IMG/VR virus record: IMGVR_UViG_3300045283_000085
Location: 1 to 47,176 of that record
DNA length: 47,176 nt
Direction: 5' to 3' (one strand)
Source of the DNA: a virus
Each line of letters starts with the position of its first letter. Positions within the stretch are counted from its first letter, which is position 1. This document shows, in pieces, positions 1 to 6,086 of the stretch. The position numbers and the translations under genes are program-made. The notes beneath the pieces were generated by a model. The model had not been told where the DNA came from. It saw only the letters and a program-made list of their open reading frames with translations, and did no database searches.

Positions 1-1429
1 CTCGCAAGTGAGCCAGCGCAATTTCGGTACTGTAGTCGTCATCGGTATCAATATCGTCATCGGTGCCGATGTGTTCTACCTGGGTTTCATCCATCGTATA
101 TTTGCTGGTGACTTGCGCCGCTTCTTTTCCGTCTGTTGCTTTGGCGGAGTTAGTGGCGTGCGATAACATCATTGACACCTGATACTGGCTCGCTTTCGCG
201 TATTTAGAATAGGTGGCCTTGGTGCGGCGCAAGTCATGGCGAGACCAGCGACTAATACCGAGCTTGCCTTCTATCTCCTCGTCCTCCGCATCATCGTGGT
301 CAAGCGTTACTTCGTCATCGAGTAACCGCTGTCGCCGTCCTGGGTTGCTTCCCCACATTGAGATAACGGTCGCAGGGAATACGGTTTCACGCTTGGCGAT
401 CTTTTGCGGCTCACGCTTCACATTCTTTGCCGCCGTATTTTCGGCCTCTTGTGCGGCCTTCTGTTCTAGTTCGCGGTGAAGCCTAAAGTGATTCACAATA
501 TTGAGTGAATCGCCTATTAGCATCGTTAGCCCGACGTTGTGTTTTTGTAGCGGGATGCGCCAGATGCGTGACTCATGCTCTTGGCCGTCTGGTGTTTTGA
601 TTTTTTCGATGGAATCCATATCGGTCCATTTCATCGCGAGCGCTTGGCCCAAGCGTGCGCCAGTCGCCAATAGGAAGCGCAGCATCATGCCGCCGTCTCT
701 TGGTAGCTTATCGATCAGCGGCGCAATGATTTGCCACTCGCCGGGTAATAGGAAGCGAGTGCGTGGGTCATAGGGATCGGGCACAAGTTTTTTTATTTCC
801 TTTGGCTTTACCCATCCCTCATCCACTGCATAGTTAAACGCTTGGATGACGTTGGCCCACATTGGACGCTGCGGCTGTATTTTGTCCTCTAGGTAGTCGT
901 CTTTCGTTAGCTTGCCGCCGCGATTGTGATCTTGCTTTAGCGCCTCATCCTCTTGGCACTTCCTAAGCTCCGCCCTGACAATGGTCTCGATGTCCCGATC
1001 TAAAAGATGGGAAGCCATGACTTCAAATTTTGCAAAACTTTTGACCCATGCTTTTGGCAATCCTTTGATCTTACCGCCCGCGTTCTTGTCTCCCTTGCGG
1101 CGCATTGCTGTTACCAGTGCGAGTACCTCCCGCAATGGGTGCCCAACGGTTTTCACCGCTGGCCCGTTATCCACCCAGTTGTATTTTTGCTGACGCGCTT
1201 TTTTGACCGCTTCGTCCAACGGGAAGTGTTTCGGGTCGAATGTGCCGATGGCCTGGGCGATGCGCTTCCCCCTTACCTTGGCCCGAACTTGAAAGGTGAT
1301 CTTGCGGTTACTGCCTAGTCGGGCGGATAACCCAGGCTCCAAAGGATAAGAAAAGGTTTCGCCAATATTGGCGGGATCGTCCGCCAAGGTTTCAAACCAG
1401 CGCTTAGAAAACGGCTCTGCGGGGGGCAT
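1..1429 (-). CDS. int: Tyrosine integrase, cut at the window edge
   Basis: Site-specific recombinase that would integrate and excise the phage at tRNA-Lys. The leftward frame is open without a stop from the ATG at 1429 (GGAG seven bases upstream) to base 1, at least 476 residues. Visible family marks are ATGARLGQ (box I arginine) near residue 280, SRHDLRRT (the H-x-x-R of box II), LSHAT, and SKYTMDE with the nucleophilic tyrosine near residue 450, followed by an Asp-rich tail. An unusual insertion of about 60 Lys/Glu/Asp-rich residues lies just before box II. It sits directly beside attP. Only a few residues are probably missing. Family assignment is firm. Confidence 0.95.
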   Translation of the reverse strand, partial: MPPAEPFSKRWFETLADDPANIGETFSYPLEPGLSARLGSNRKITFQVRAKVRGKRIAQAIGTFDPKHFPLDEAVKKARQQKYNWVDNGPAVKTVGHPLREVLALVTAMRRKGDKNAGGKIKGLPKAWVKSFAKFEVMASHLLDRDIETIVRAELRKCQEDEALKQDHNRGGKLTKDDYLEDKIQPQRPMWANVIQAFNYAVDEGWVKPKEIKKLVPDPYDPRTRFLLPGEWQIIAPLIDKLPRDGGMMLRFLLATGARLGQALAMKWTDMDSIEKIKTPDGQEHESRIWRIPLQKHNVGLTMLIGDSLNIVNHFRLHRELEQKAAQEAENTAAKNVKREPQKIAKRETVFPATVISMWGSNPGRRQRLLDDEVTLDHDDAEDEEIEGKLGISRWSRHDLRRTKATYSKYAKASQYQVSMMLSHATNSAKATDGKEAAQVTSKYTMDETQVEHIGTDDDIDTDDDYSTEIALAHLR

Positions 1430-1464
1430 AAATCAACTCCATAGTGAGGTAACTGGGAGTTCCA

Positions 1465-1483
1465 TGTGGCACAGGTGTGGCAC
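1465..1483 (+). promoter_or_regulatory. Putative integrase arm-binding sites, left pair
   Basis: Two direct copies of TGTGGCAC at 1465-1472 and 1476-1483, one helical turn apart, between int and the attP core. Two more copies lie on the other side of the core. Paired direct repeats flanking the core are the usual layout of integrase arm sites; the binding is inferred. Confidence 0.6.
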
Positions 1484-1500
1484 GGATGGCAAGTTTTTTG

Positions 1501-1540
1501 GGAAAACCGGGAAACGCTAGGAAACACTAGGATACAAGCG
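1501..1540 (-). repeat. Tandem 10-bp repeats in the attP arm (Cox/Xis-like sites)
   Basis: Consecutive decamers GAAACGCTAG, GAAACACTAG and GATACAAGCG occupy 1511-1540, preceded by a weaker GGAAAACCGG. The same repeat, including the GATACA variant and the exact 10-bp period, recurs in inverse orientation at 45758-45797 upstream of the repressor. The array lies between the int start and the tRNA-derived core, where excisionase sites are usually found. The likely ligand is the AlpA-like protein at 46257-46757 (inference). Confidence 0.6.
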
Positions 1541-1595
1541 CCAATCTGCAATTTGTGGATTATCAATCACTTACAGCATCCTAAGTCGGGAAAAT

Positions 1596-1642
1596 TGGTG
1601 GGCCGTGCAGGGGTCGAACCTGCGACCAATTGATTAAGAGTC
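1596..1642 (-). other. attP core: 3' half of tRNA-Lys(CUU)
   Basis: The minus strand reads from the anticodon loop CTCTTAA (anticodon CTT, lysine) through the variable loop, a perfect T arm (GCAGG, loop TTCGACC, CCTGC), the 3' acceptor strand ACGGCCC and ACCA. The 5' half of the tRNA is absent, so this is not a working tRNA gene. tRNA-integrating phages carry this 3' part so that integration rebuilds the tRNA. CCA points toward int, so the prophage would have int next to the restored tRNA gene. An inverted repeat CTATCGG/CCGATAG (1756-1786) lies farther along the arm. Confidence 0.88.
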
Positions 1643-1702
1643 GTGTCGTATGCGCACAACAAGCGCTATTTTTAAAGGCAATTCCATGATTTGTGGAGTC
1701 CG

Positions 1703-1722
1703 TGTGGCACGGCATGTGGCAC
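1703..1722 (+). promoter_or_regulatory. Putative integrase arm-binding sites, right pair
   Basis: Two direct copies of TGTGGCAC at 1703-1710 and 1715-1722, identical to the pair on the int side. Their presence on both sides of the tRNA-derived core argues that the site is an intact attP rather than a prophage attL or attR. Confidence 0.6.
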
Positions 1723-1800
1723 GGCCAATCGAGGTCTTTGGTTTTCGTCAGTCGGCTATCGGTCTACAGTCAGTCTATGCCGATAGGCCACAGCTTGTGA

Positions 1801-1825
1801 AATAAAAAGCCGCCCGAAGGCGGCT
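1801..1825 (-). terminator. Intrinsic terminator of the leftward small-gene operon
   Basis: On the minus strand, AGCCGCC-TTCG-GGCGGCT forms a perfect 7-bp hairpin with a TTCG tetraloop, followed by TTTTTATT. It lies 28 bases after the last leftward gene. Confidence 0.9.
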
Positions 1826-1852
1826 AATTAGCGGTCACTTTTTTTTGCTGAC

Positions 1853-2062
1853 TTATGAACTTTTGCCAGCCGCCACGTACTGCGCTGCGTAGGCATCATC
1901 ACTTGGCTCAATTTCCCAACTAGAACCAATCGGCCCAACGCCATTGCGAGCCGGGAACTCACAGCTAAATAACCCTGGCGCAATGGGCGTGAATATCGCG
2001 CCCCGTTCGACAAGGGTTTGCATTGAGACCGATGGCCCGCGCCGATCATGGGTGCATTTCAT
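1853..2062 (-). CDS. Small unknown protein, last gene of the leftward operon
   Basis: 69 residues, not recognised. The ATG at 2062 overlaps the TGA of the gene before it (ATGA), indicating translational coupling. The sequence has an N-terminal MKCTHDRRG stretch and no membrane segment. It is the last cistron before the terminator at 1801-1825. Confidence 0.6.
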   Translation of the reverse strand: MKCTHDRRGPSVSMQTLVERGAIFTPIAPGLFSCEFPARNGVGPIGSSWEIEPSDDAYAAQYVAAGKSS

Positions 2063-2277
2063 GTTGCCTCCGTTGGTGGTTCGACGAGCGTTACTCGCTT
2101 ACGCGGGCTGACGATAGCCACGGTTCGCGTGCCATCCGACAAGTGCCATTTGCCGGTGGGAGTGCGAATGCAGGCCGATGCAATTATCCCGCTTGGCGTT
2201 TTACCCTGACGGTTGACGTGCGCCTTGTACTCTTTGATGGCCAATTCAAGGCGTAGTTTGCCCAGTTGGAAGTGCAT
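2059..2277 (-). CDS. Small unknown basic protein
   Basis: 72 residues, function unknown. Its ATG shares a base with the TAA of the gene before it (TAATG), so it is probably translationally coupled. The first half is rich in Lys and Leu; the second half (TGKWHLSDGTRTVAIVSPRK) looks like a short beta-rich fold. No catalytic motif is visible. Confidence 0.6.
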   Translation of the reverse strand: MHFQLGKLRLELAIKEYKAHVNRQGKTPSGIIASACIRTPTGKWHLSDGTRTVAIVSPRKRVTLVEPPTEAT

Positions 2278-2477
2278 TACTTGCCCGCCTTCAACATGGC
2301 AATTTCGTCCTGCAATGCGCGCAGCTCGTGTGCGTAGCGACTCTCGCGGGCTTGGATCACAAACAGATGGCCAATGACGCAGCCCAGGGCGAAAATGCCG
2401 CACGTCACGCGTGCCCACAAAGGGTTGCTGGGAAACTGGGTTGCCATCGCAAAGAGGCCGGAAATAAACATGAACAT
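2277..2477 (-). CDS. Small membrane protein with coiled-coil tail
   Basis: 66 residues. The N-terminal half holds two hydrophobic stretches (residues about 1-12 and 22-41, WARVTCGIFALGCVIGHLF), followed by a charged heptad-like tail (YAHELRALQDEIAMLKAG). The topology suggests an inner-membrane anchor with a cytoplasmic coiled coil. The ribosome site is TAGGAGCTACCACC, and repeat element E1 lies just upstream. Function unknown; small phage membrane proteins of this sort can serve exclusion or lysis, but nothing here decides it. Confidence 0.65.
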   Translation of the reverse strand: MFMFISGLFAMATQFPSNPLWARVTCGIFALGCVIGHLFVIQARESRYAHELRALQDEIAMLKAGK

Positions 2478-2495
2478 GGTGGTAGCTCCTATGGA

Positions 2496-2538
2496 AACAA
2501 TTCCAGCCTGTACCGGCGAGCCGATACAGGGTGCAATT
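2496..2538 (-). ncRNA. Intercistronic hairpin element E1
   Basis: On the minus strand this reads AATTGCAC, a 10-bp stem (CCTGTATCGG / CCGGTACAGG, loop CTCG), then CTGGAATTGTT. It starts right after the upstream stop codon and ends 18 bases before the start of the next gene. One stem pair is U-G in the leftward transcript but would be a C-A mismatch in a rightward one, which favours function as leftward RNA. Three more copies with different stems follow the same plan. Confidence 0.8.
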
Positions 2539-2729
2539 TATTCGCCTTGAGTGCGCAGCGCGTGATGGCAGACGCGCGTGAATATTTCCTCCTCCGTGCG
2601 CTCCAATCGGTTGGCAATTTGCTTAAGCGATTTTCGCGACCGTAGGACCACGAGCAACTCATCATCGTCCCAATTATTCCAAGGCATCCCCGCCTTGGCG
2701 GGTAGCGCGGAGTTTTTGTCATTCCGCAT
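2538..2729 (-). CDS. Small Myb/SANT-like helix-turn-helix protein
   Basis: 63 residues. Residues about 18-52 (WNNWDDDELLVVLRSRKSLK and the following QIANRLERTEEEIFTRV) match the spacing of a Myb/SANT-type three-helix domain. A DNA-binding or DNA-associated role is likely. The ATG at 2729 follows an AGGAGG site that overlaps the end of the previous gene. The domain call rests on pattern only. Confidence 0.65.
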   Translation of the reverse strand: MRNDKNSALPAKAGMPWNNWDDDELLVVLRSRKSLKQIANRLERTEEEIFTRVCHHALRTQGE

Positions 2730-2731
2730 GA

Positions 2732-3148
2732 TTAGCCCTCCTGTGTGACCGGTGGAAGCAAACCGCGAGCGCGTGCAATTTCAATGGCGTTGCGTATCGT
2801 GTAATCCGGCACGTCCGCATCATCGACGCCAAGCATGTTGCCGCACACCGGGCAGCAACCTGCCGCCATAAATTCACCGGGCGCTACGCGCTCGTGAATG
2901 TCGTCAATTTCGTCTAGCTCATCAATGGTGCCTGTGAATGGCCCCTCCTCACTAAATTCATCGTCATTGTCGTGATCGCATTCGTAAATAGTTTCTGGTT
3001 TGGTTTCGGTGGGCATCGTCGTAGCTCCTGGTTTATTAAGCGGGATTTGATTAGGGTTGCGCCAGCATTCGCAATAGCCTTCGATGCGGCCATGCTTGCA
3101 GACTGGCATCTTGGATAGATGGCCGAATTTAACGGTTACGGTAAACAC
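2732..3148 (-). CDS. Acidic Cys-motif protein with two in-frame starts
   Basis: A single open frame with two well-formed starts. GTG at 3148 follows GAGGAGCTACGAC and gives 138 residues; ATG at 3016 follows CCAGGAGCTACGACG and gives 94 residues. The long form adds a basic Cys/His segment (VCKHGRIEGYCECW). The shared part is very acidic (residues about 50-90) and contains CCPVCG, a likely metal-binding knuckle. The same ribosome sequence precedes both starts, so two products from one frame are plausible. Function unknown. Confidence 0.65.
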   Translation of the reverse strand: MFTVTVKFGHLSKMPVCKHGRIEGYCECWRNPNQIPLNKPGATTMPTETKPETIYECDHDNDDEFSEEGPFTGTIDELDEIDDIHERVAPGEFMAAGCCPVCGNMLGVDDADVPDYTIRNAIEIARARGLLPPVTQEG

Positions 3149-3172
3149 TCGTCGTAGCTCCTCACAGTGGTT

Positions 3173-3219
3173 AACAGTTCCAGTCTGTGCCGGTATAGTT
3201 ACCGGCACAGAGTGCAAGT
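3173..3219 (-). ncRNA. Intercistronic hairpin element E2
   Basis: Minus strand: ACTTGCAC, a perfect 12-bp stem (TCTGTGCCGGTA / TACCGGCACAGA, loop ACTA), then CTGGAACTGTT. It follows the stop codon of the gene at 3222 and precedes the GAGGAGCTACGAC ribosome site. Stem sequence differs from E1, E3 and E4 while pairing is kept. Confidence 0.8.
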
Positions 3220-3221
3220 GT

Positions 3222-3890
3222 TTACCCTTTGCGCTTGGCCGCTTTCAATAGTTGCAAAATTTTGTAGCCGGTGTCGTAGTCACAGTAAAAGCGCTCAAAA
3301 TCAATCGACGTATCACAAAGCGAGACCTGCGGCATTCCGCCCGATCCGGGATACATCCGCGCTCCATGTTCTTTGGATTTTGTGTAGTTGGGGAAGGTTT
3401 TCACAAAATGCGCGGCTCGTGCTTGCTCGCTGTCCTGTTCTTGCAATTCCGCTTTAATGCGTTCCAGTGTGAGCGCATAGACGGGGCGCATTGGCTCTAC
3501 TAGGCGGCGCGTCATATCCTTAGCAATCGTGGCAGCGGGGCGTGATTGGCTTAGGCTAATTTGCCACGGGTATTGGGCGCGGTCCTGTGTATTTAGCACG
3601 CTCGTGCCTTGCATGGTTTGCTTGTAACCATCGCGCCCTTTGTACGTTGGCCAGCTTATCGAGCATTTTAGTCTGCCATCGTTGCCGTAACCGTTCGCGT
3701 GAATATAGACGGTCATGTCGGTTAGCGCGATGGTTCCATACACGTCAGTATAGAGACGCTCGTGTTCGCTTTCCTGTTCCTTCCATTTTCCGCCCATTGC
3801 CTTTGCTACTTGAATTAATAGCGCGGTGGAGGCGTCGGCCTTGGCTTTGTTTGCAGCGCGTTCTGCTGCCTTCTGTTCATCGTAAGTCAT
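3222..3890 (-). CDS. Unknown protein, 222 residues
   Basis: Not recognised. The N-terminus is Ala/Lys-rich and helical (residues 4-22), followed by a mixed alpha/beta body with repeated aromatic motifs (VYIHANGYGND, CSISWPTYKGRDGYKQ) and a C-terminal YDTGYKILQLLKAAKRKG. No membrane segment. The ATG at 3890 has GAGGAGCTAC upstream. It is the largest protein of the leftward operon and is isolated between hairpin elements E2 and E3, so it could be made from its own processed transcript. Confidence 0.7.
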   Translation of the reverse strand: MTYDEQKAAERAANKAKADASTALLIQVAKAMGGKWKEQESEHERLYTDVYGTIALTDMTVYIHANGYGNDGRLKCSISWPTYKGRDGYKQTMQGTSVLNTQDRAQYPWQISLSQSRPAATIAKDMTRRLVEPMRPVYALTLERIKAELQEQDSEQARAAHFVKTFPNYTKSKEHGARMYPGSGGMPQVSLCDTSIDFERFYCDYDTGYKILQLLKAAKRKG

Positions 3891-3923
3891 TGTCTGTAGC
3901 TCCTCATATATCGTCTAGCGGGT

Positions 3924-3968
3924 AACAATTCCAGTTTGCGCACTGTCGGCCGTGCGCAAAGTGCAATC
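3924..3968 (-). ncRNA. Intercistronic hairpin element E3
   Basis: Minus strand: GATTGCAC, a perfect 9-bp stem (TTTGCGCAC / GTGCGCAAA, 8-base loop), then CTGGAATTGTT. It starts two bases after the upstream TGA. The outer flanks GATT/AATT can pair through a compensating G-U where other copies have AATT/AATT. Confidence 0.8.
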
Positions 3969-3969
3969 G

Positions 3970-4206
3970 TCAGTTAACTAACTTCCAAAGCGGTTCGCCT
4001 TCTAGTGTGTCCACGGTTTTACGAGTCACTTCCATGCGCGGTTTGCCATACGTGTAAATAACCGTATTTGCCGGACCCGGTGAACATGCCGCGACAGTGC
4101 ATTTTTTTTCATCGGCGTATTTATTAAAAAAATCGTCTGCCGCTGCGCGCGGAGACACTTGTAGGCCAGCCGTGCGACCCTTGTGTGAGGCAAGAAAATG
4201 GGACAT
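3970..4206 (-). CDS. Small unknown protein
   Basis: 78 residues, not recognised. Residues 14-32 (GLQVSPRAAADDFFNKYAD) look helical, and the C-terminal half is beta-like with TVIYTYGKPRMEV. The ATG at 4206 follows ATAGGAGCTAATTCG. It is flanked by hairpin elements E4 (upstream) and E3 (downstream). Confidence 0.65.
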   Translation of the reverse strand: MSHFLASHKGRTAGLQVSPRAAADDFFNKYADEKKCTVAACSPGPANTVIYTYGKPRMEVTRKTVDTLEGEPLWKLVN

Positions 4207-4226
4207 CGAATTAGCTCCTATGTGTG

Positions 4227-4271
4227 AATAATTCCAGCTTGCGCACTCGTGAGAATGCGCAAGGTGCAATT
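4227..4271 (-). ncRNA. Intercistronic hairpin element E4
   Basis: Minus strand: the upstream TAA stop runs straight into TAATTGCAC, then an 8-bp stem (CTTGCGCA / TGCGCAAG, 10-base loop), then CTGGAATTATT. The flanks TAATT and AATTA can pair over five base pairs, giving an outer stem around a GCAC/CTGG internal loop. Confidence 0.8.
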
Positions 4272-4500
4272 ACTTGACGCGTGTGACCGCATTCTGCGAA
4301 TCGAAAGCGAAAAGCATGTCATTTGCATGGATGTGATAGCCGCGACCCATGCGCACGTTGCGCGGTGGTGTGCGTCCTGTGCGATGCAGGAATTCGCCGA
4401 TGCGATGCGCGAACCAATGCGCGGACGTGGCTAGGTGTGGGTTTGCATTGCCGTCATAGCCAACGCGGGCAATGGCGGTCAGATCATTTGCTTTGCTCAT
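4270..4500 (-). CDS. Small His-rich unknown protein
   Basis: 76 residues, start ATG at 4500 with GGAG eight bases upstream. Rich in His, Asn and Arg (PHLATSAHWFAHRIGEFLHR) with no clear domain. It follows the 72-residue gene by only seven bases, without a hairpin element between them. Function unknown. Confidence 0.6.
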   Translation of the reverse strand: MSKANDLTAIARVGYDGNANPHLATSAHWFAHRIGEFLHRTGRTPPRNVRMGRGYHIHANDMLFAFDSQNAVTRVK

Positions 4501-4507
4501 TAGTGAA

Positions 4508-4726
4508 TTACTCCAACGCACGGGTGACTTTGGTTTCGGCTTGCGTCAATGCAATGCTGGCCTTTTCCCAATTGCGCGCGGTTTGTGGCTCCTGCCAATT
4601 AGCGCGCAAGTGTTCGGCCTTGCCTTCGCATATGACGGCCAGCGCTGCCGTCATCGTGGACAGCCCGTACATATCCACCATTTGCTCCAACGCGATTGCA
4701 TCGCCTTGGGTTAGTTGTTTGCTCAT
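4508..4726 (-). CDS. Small helical unknown protein
   Basis: 72 residues, almost entirely predicted helix (GDAIALEQMVDMYGLSTMTA, then AEHLRANWQEPQTARNWEKA). The ATG at 4726 follows CTAGGAGCTACACGA. Its leader is made by the hammerhead ribozyme: cleavage would leave a 25-base 5' leader with a 5'-hydroxyl. Function unknown. Confidence 0.65.
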   Translation of the reverse strand: MSKQLTQGDAIALEQMVDMYGLSTMTAALAVICEGKAEHLRANWQEPQTARNWEKASIALTQAETKVTRALE

Positions 4727-4745
4727 TCGTGTAGCTCCTAGTTGA

Positions 4746-4800
4746 AACACTGACACGCCCACCTAGGCGTGTTTCGTCCTTACGGACTCGTCAGAGTGTT
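4746..4800 (-). ncRNA. Hammerhead ribozyme (type I topology)
   Basis: The leftward transcript contains every canonical hammerhead part in order. Stem I strand AACACU is at 4800-4795 and the core CUGACGA (CUGANGA) at 4794-4788. Stem II GUCC/GGAC with a GUAA tetraloop spans 4787-4776, followed by GAAA at 4775-4772. Stem III CACGCC/GGCGUG with a six-base loop spans 4771-4754, then U16.1 (4753), C17 (4752) and the pairing strand AGUGUU (4751-4746). Stem I is the open helix. Predicted cleavage is between 4752 and 4751, after GUC. Stem I overlaps the upstream stop codon, so cleavage would separate the 129-residue and 72-residue cistrons. Confidence 0.95.
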
Positions 4801-5188
4801 AGTCGATTGACCACGGGGCCGTGTCATATCCAGGCAATTCGCTAATTGCGACCGATTTCAATGCGCTGATAATTTTCGCCTCACGCGATGCGCGCCAGTC
4901 CTGCACTTCGCACGATTGATAGTCCAAGCATTGCAGCGCCTTGATCGCTTCCACGGCGGTCAGTTCGCGCGCTCGCGATGGACGCCAGACAAACTTTTCA
5001 GGCTCGCTTTGCGCTTCTGGCTTGTGCGCATAGCGATAATTCACGCTCGCTATGTTCGCATCGAGTAACAACTGGCCAAGGCGCTCTGGATCATCGGCCA
5101 TCGTGTCTGACGACAATTGACGATGGAAGTGATTCGCCCAAGTGACAATCGCGTTTATGTGCGCTTGATCCACAACGAAAGCGCTCAT
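4799..5188 (-). CDS. Unknown protein, 129 residues
   Basis: Not recognised. Residues 8-60 are helical (AIVTWANHFHRQLSSDTMA) and the C-terminal half contains REAKIISALKSVAISELPGY. The ATG at 5188 overlaps the TGA of the gene before it (ATGA), so the two are coupled. The TAA stop is embedded in the 5' strand of the hammerhead ribozyme, so ribosomes reaching the stop could hinder ribozyme folding. Confidence 0.7.
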   Translation of the reverse strand: MSAFVVDQAHINAIVTWANHFHRQLSSDTMADDPERLGQLLLDANIASVNYRYAHKPEAQSEPEKFVWRPSRARELTAVEAIKALQCLDYQSCEVQDWRASREAKIISALKSVAISELPGYDTAPWSID

Positions 5189-5787
5189 TGCTGCACCATC
5201 GCGGGCACTGGGTGCGCTTCAAAGGCAGTCATTGCATCGTAGTCGGCCAGTAGTTGCTCCAAGCGTTCAGCGTCCTGATCTGCGCTATCGGCATTGCCCG
5301 TGAACTGCGGAAACTTGGCGCGGTATTGCGTGGCATGTTCGCGCGCTCGTTTGGCGTTGCTTTCCGCTTGCTGACGACTGACAAGGCAGCGTGTACCCCA
5401 TAGGCCAGCCATTTCACGAATCGGCGTGAAGCCATCGATGCTGGCGGGATAGCGATTGATAAATTCCCAATACGGACCTTCGAAGAAGGTGCGCCAGCCA
5501 TCGGTCACGCGTTGCTGTGCAGTGAGTACGCCATTCACGCAGGTATAGCGATACTCCGTATCGCCGTGATGCTGGTGCGAATCCGTGAGTTCGGCGCGGC
5601 CATTGGCGCGGATGAATGCCTCCGTGAATCCGCCGTGCGTGTTACCTGCGAAGTGGTGCGCCTGCCAAAAGTAATACGCGGCCCCTGTGGGATAGCCATC
5701 GTGATGAATGTACAACGTCAGGACGGGATAGTTCGGCCCCGAACGCGTGAAGTGCTTTGCAAAGCTATAGGTAGCACGCGTACTCAT
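5185..5787 (-). CDS. Unknown protein with HHDGYP motif
   Basis: 200 residues. The N-terminal 110 residues are aromatic and beta-like (TLYIHHDGYPTGAAYYF, with further Tyr/Trp-rich strands); residues about 140-180 form a charged helix or coiled coil. I recognise the HHDGYPTGAAYYF pattern as one that recurs in proteobacterial phages but know no function for it. The frame extends upstream, but the ATG at 5787 is preferred because it overlaps the stop of a 25-residue ORF that has a good ribosome site. Confidence 0.7.
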   Translation of the reverse strand: MSTRATYSFAKHFTRSGPNYPVLTLYIHHDGYPTGAAYYFWQAHHFAGNTHGGFTEAFIRANGRAELTDSHQHHGDTEYRYTCVNGVLTAQQRVTDGWRTFFEGPYWEFINRYPASIDGFTPIREMAGLWGTRCLVSRQQAESNAKRAREHATQYRAKFPQFTGNADSADQDAERLEQLLADYDAMTAFEAHPVPAMVQQ

Positions 5788-5861
5788 GCTTGCACCATGC
5801 GAACGAGTGGACGGGAAAGCGTGTAGCCGGTAATGCAGCACGCAAGTAGAACGAAGGTCAT
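5784..5861 (-). CDS. 25-residue leader or mini membrane protein
   Basis: ATG at 5861 after TTGGAGCTACCACT, the ribosome sequence shared by this operon, and TGA overlapping the next ATG (ATGA). The peptide is hydrophobic at its N-terminus (MTFVLLACCITGYTLSR). It may be a real mini membrane protein or a leader that couples translation to the 200-residue gene. Confidence 0.55.
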   Translation of the reverse strand: MTFVLLACCITGYTLSRPLVRMVQA

Positions 5862-5892
5862 AGTGGTAGCTCCAAGTGAGAGTGAAAGTCCC

Positions 5893-5914
5893 TTCATTGC
5901 TAGCGGGCAATGAA
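5893..5914 (-). other. Leader hairpin of the leftward operon
   Basis: Perfect 8-bp stem TTCATTGC/GCAATGAA with a six-base loop, 31 bases upstream of the first leftward start. It lacks the TTGCAC/CTGGAATT flanks of elements E1-E4 but has the same placement before an AGCTACC ribosome site. No T-run, so not a terminator. Confidence 0.5.
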
Positions 5915-6086
5915 AGTAACGCGGCAAACTTAGCACGCGTGGCTGTCAGGTGTCTACTGATTGTCACTGACGACTGTACTAACTTGCTAAACCCGTCACA
6001 GAAGGACTAGGCTCGCAGGGGCGGAGGGGCGGCGGCAGCAGACAAAACTGTGCTTCTTAGTCCGGTCTGTGTCAGTCCGGTCTTAC

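Noticed and set aside
1596-1642. A complete tRNA gene at the attP core
   Set aside because: Upstream of the anticodon loop there is no D arm, no anticodon 5' stem and no 5' acceptor strand; only the 3' half is present.
3961-3973. CUGACGA at the start of hairpin element E3 as a hammerhead core
   Set aside because: The element lacks GAAA after the stem and lacks a pairing stem I or stem III; the match comes from the stop-codon region only.
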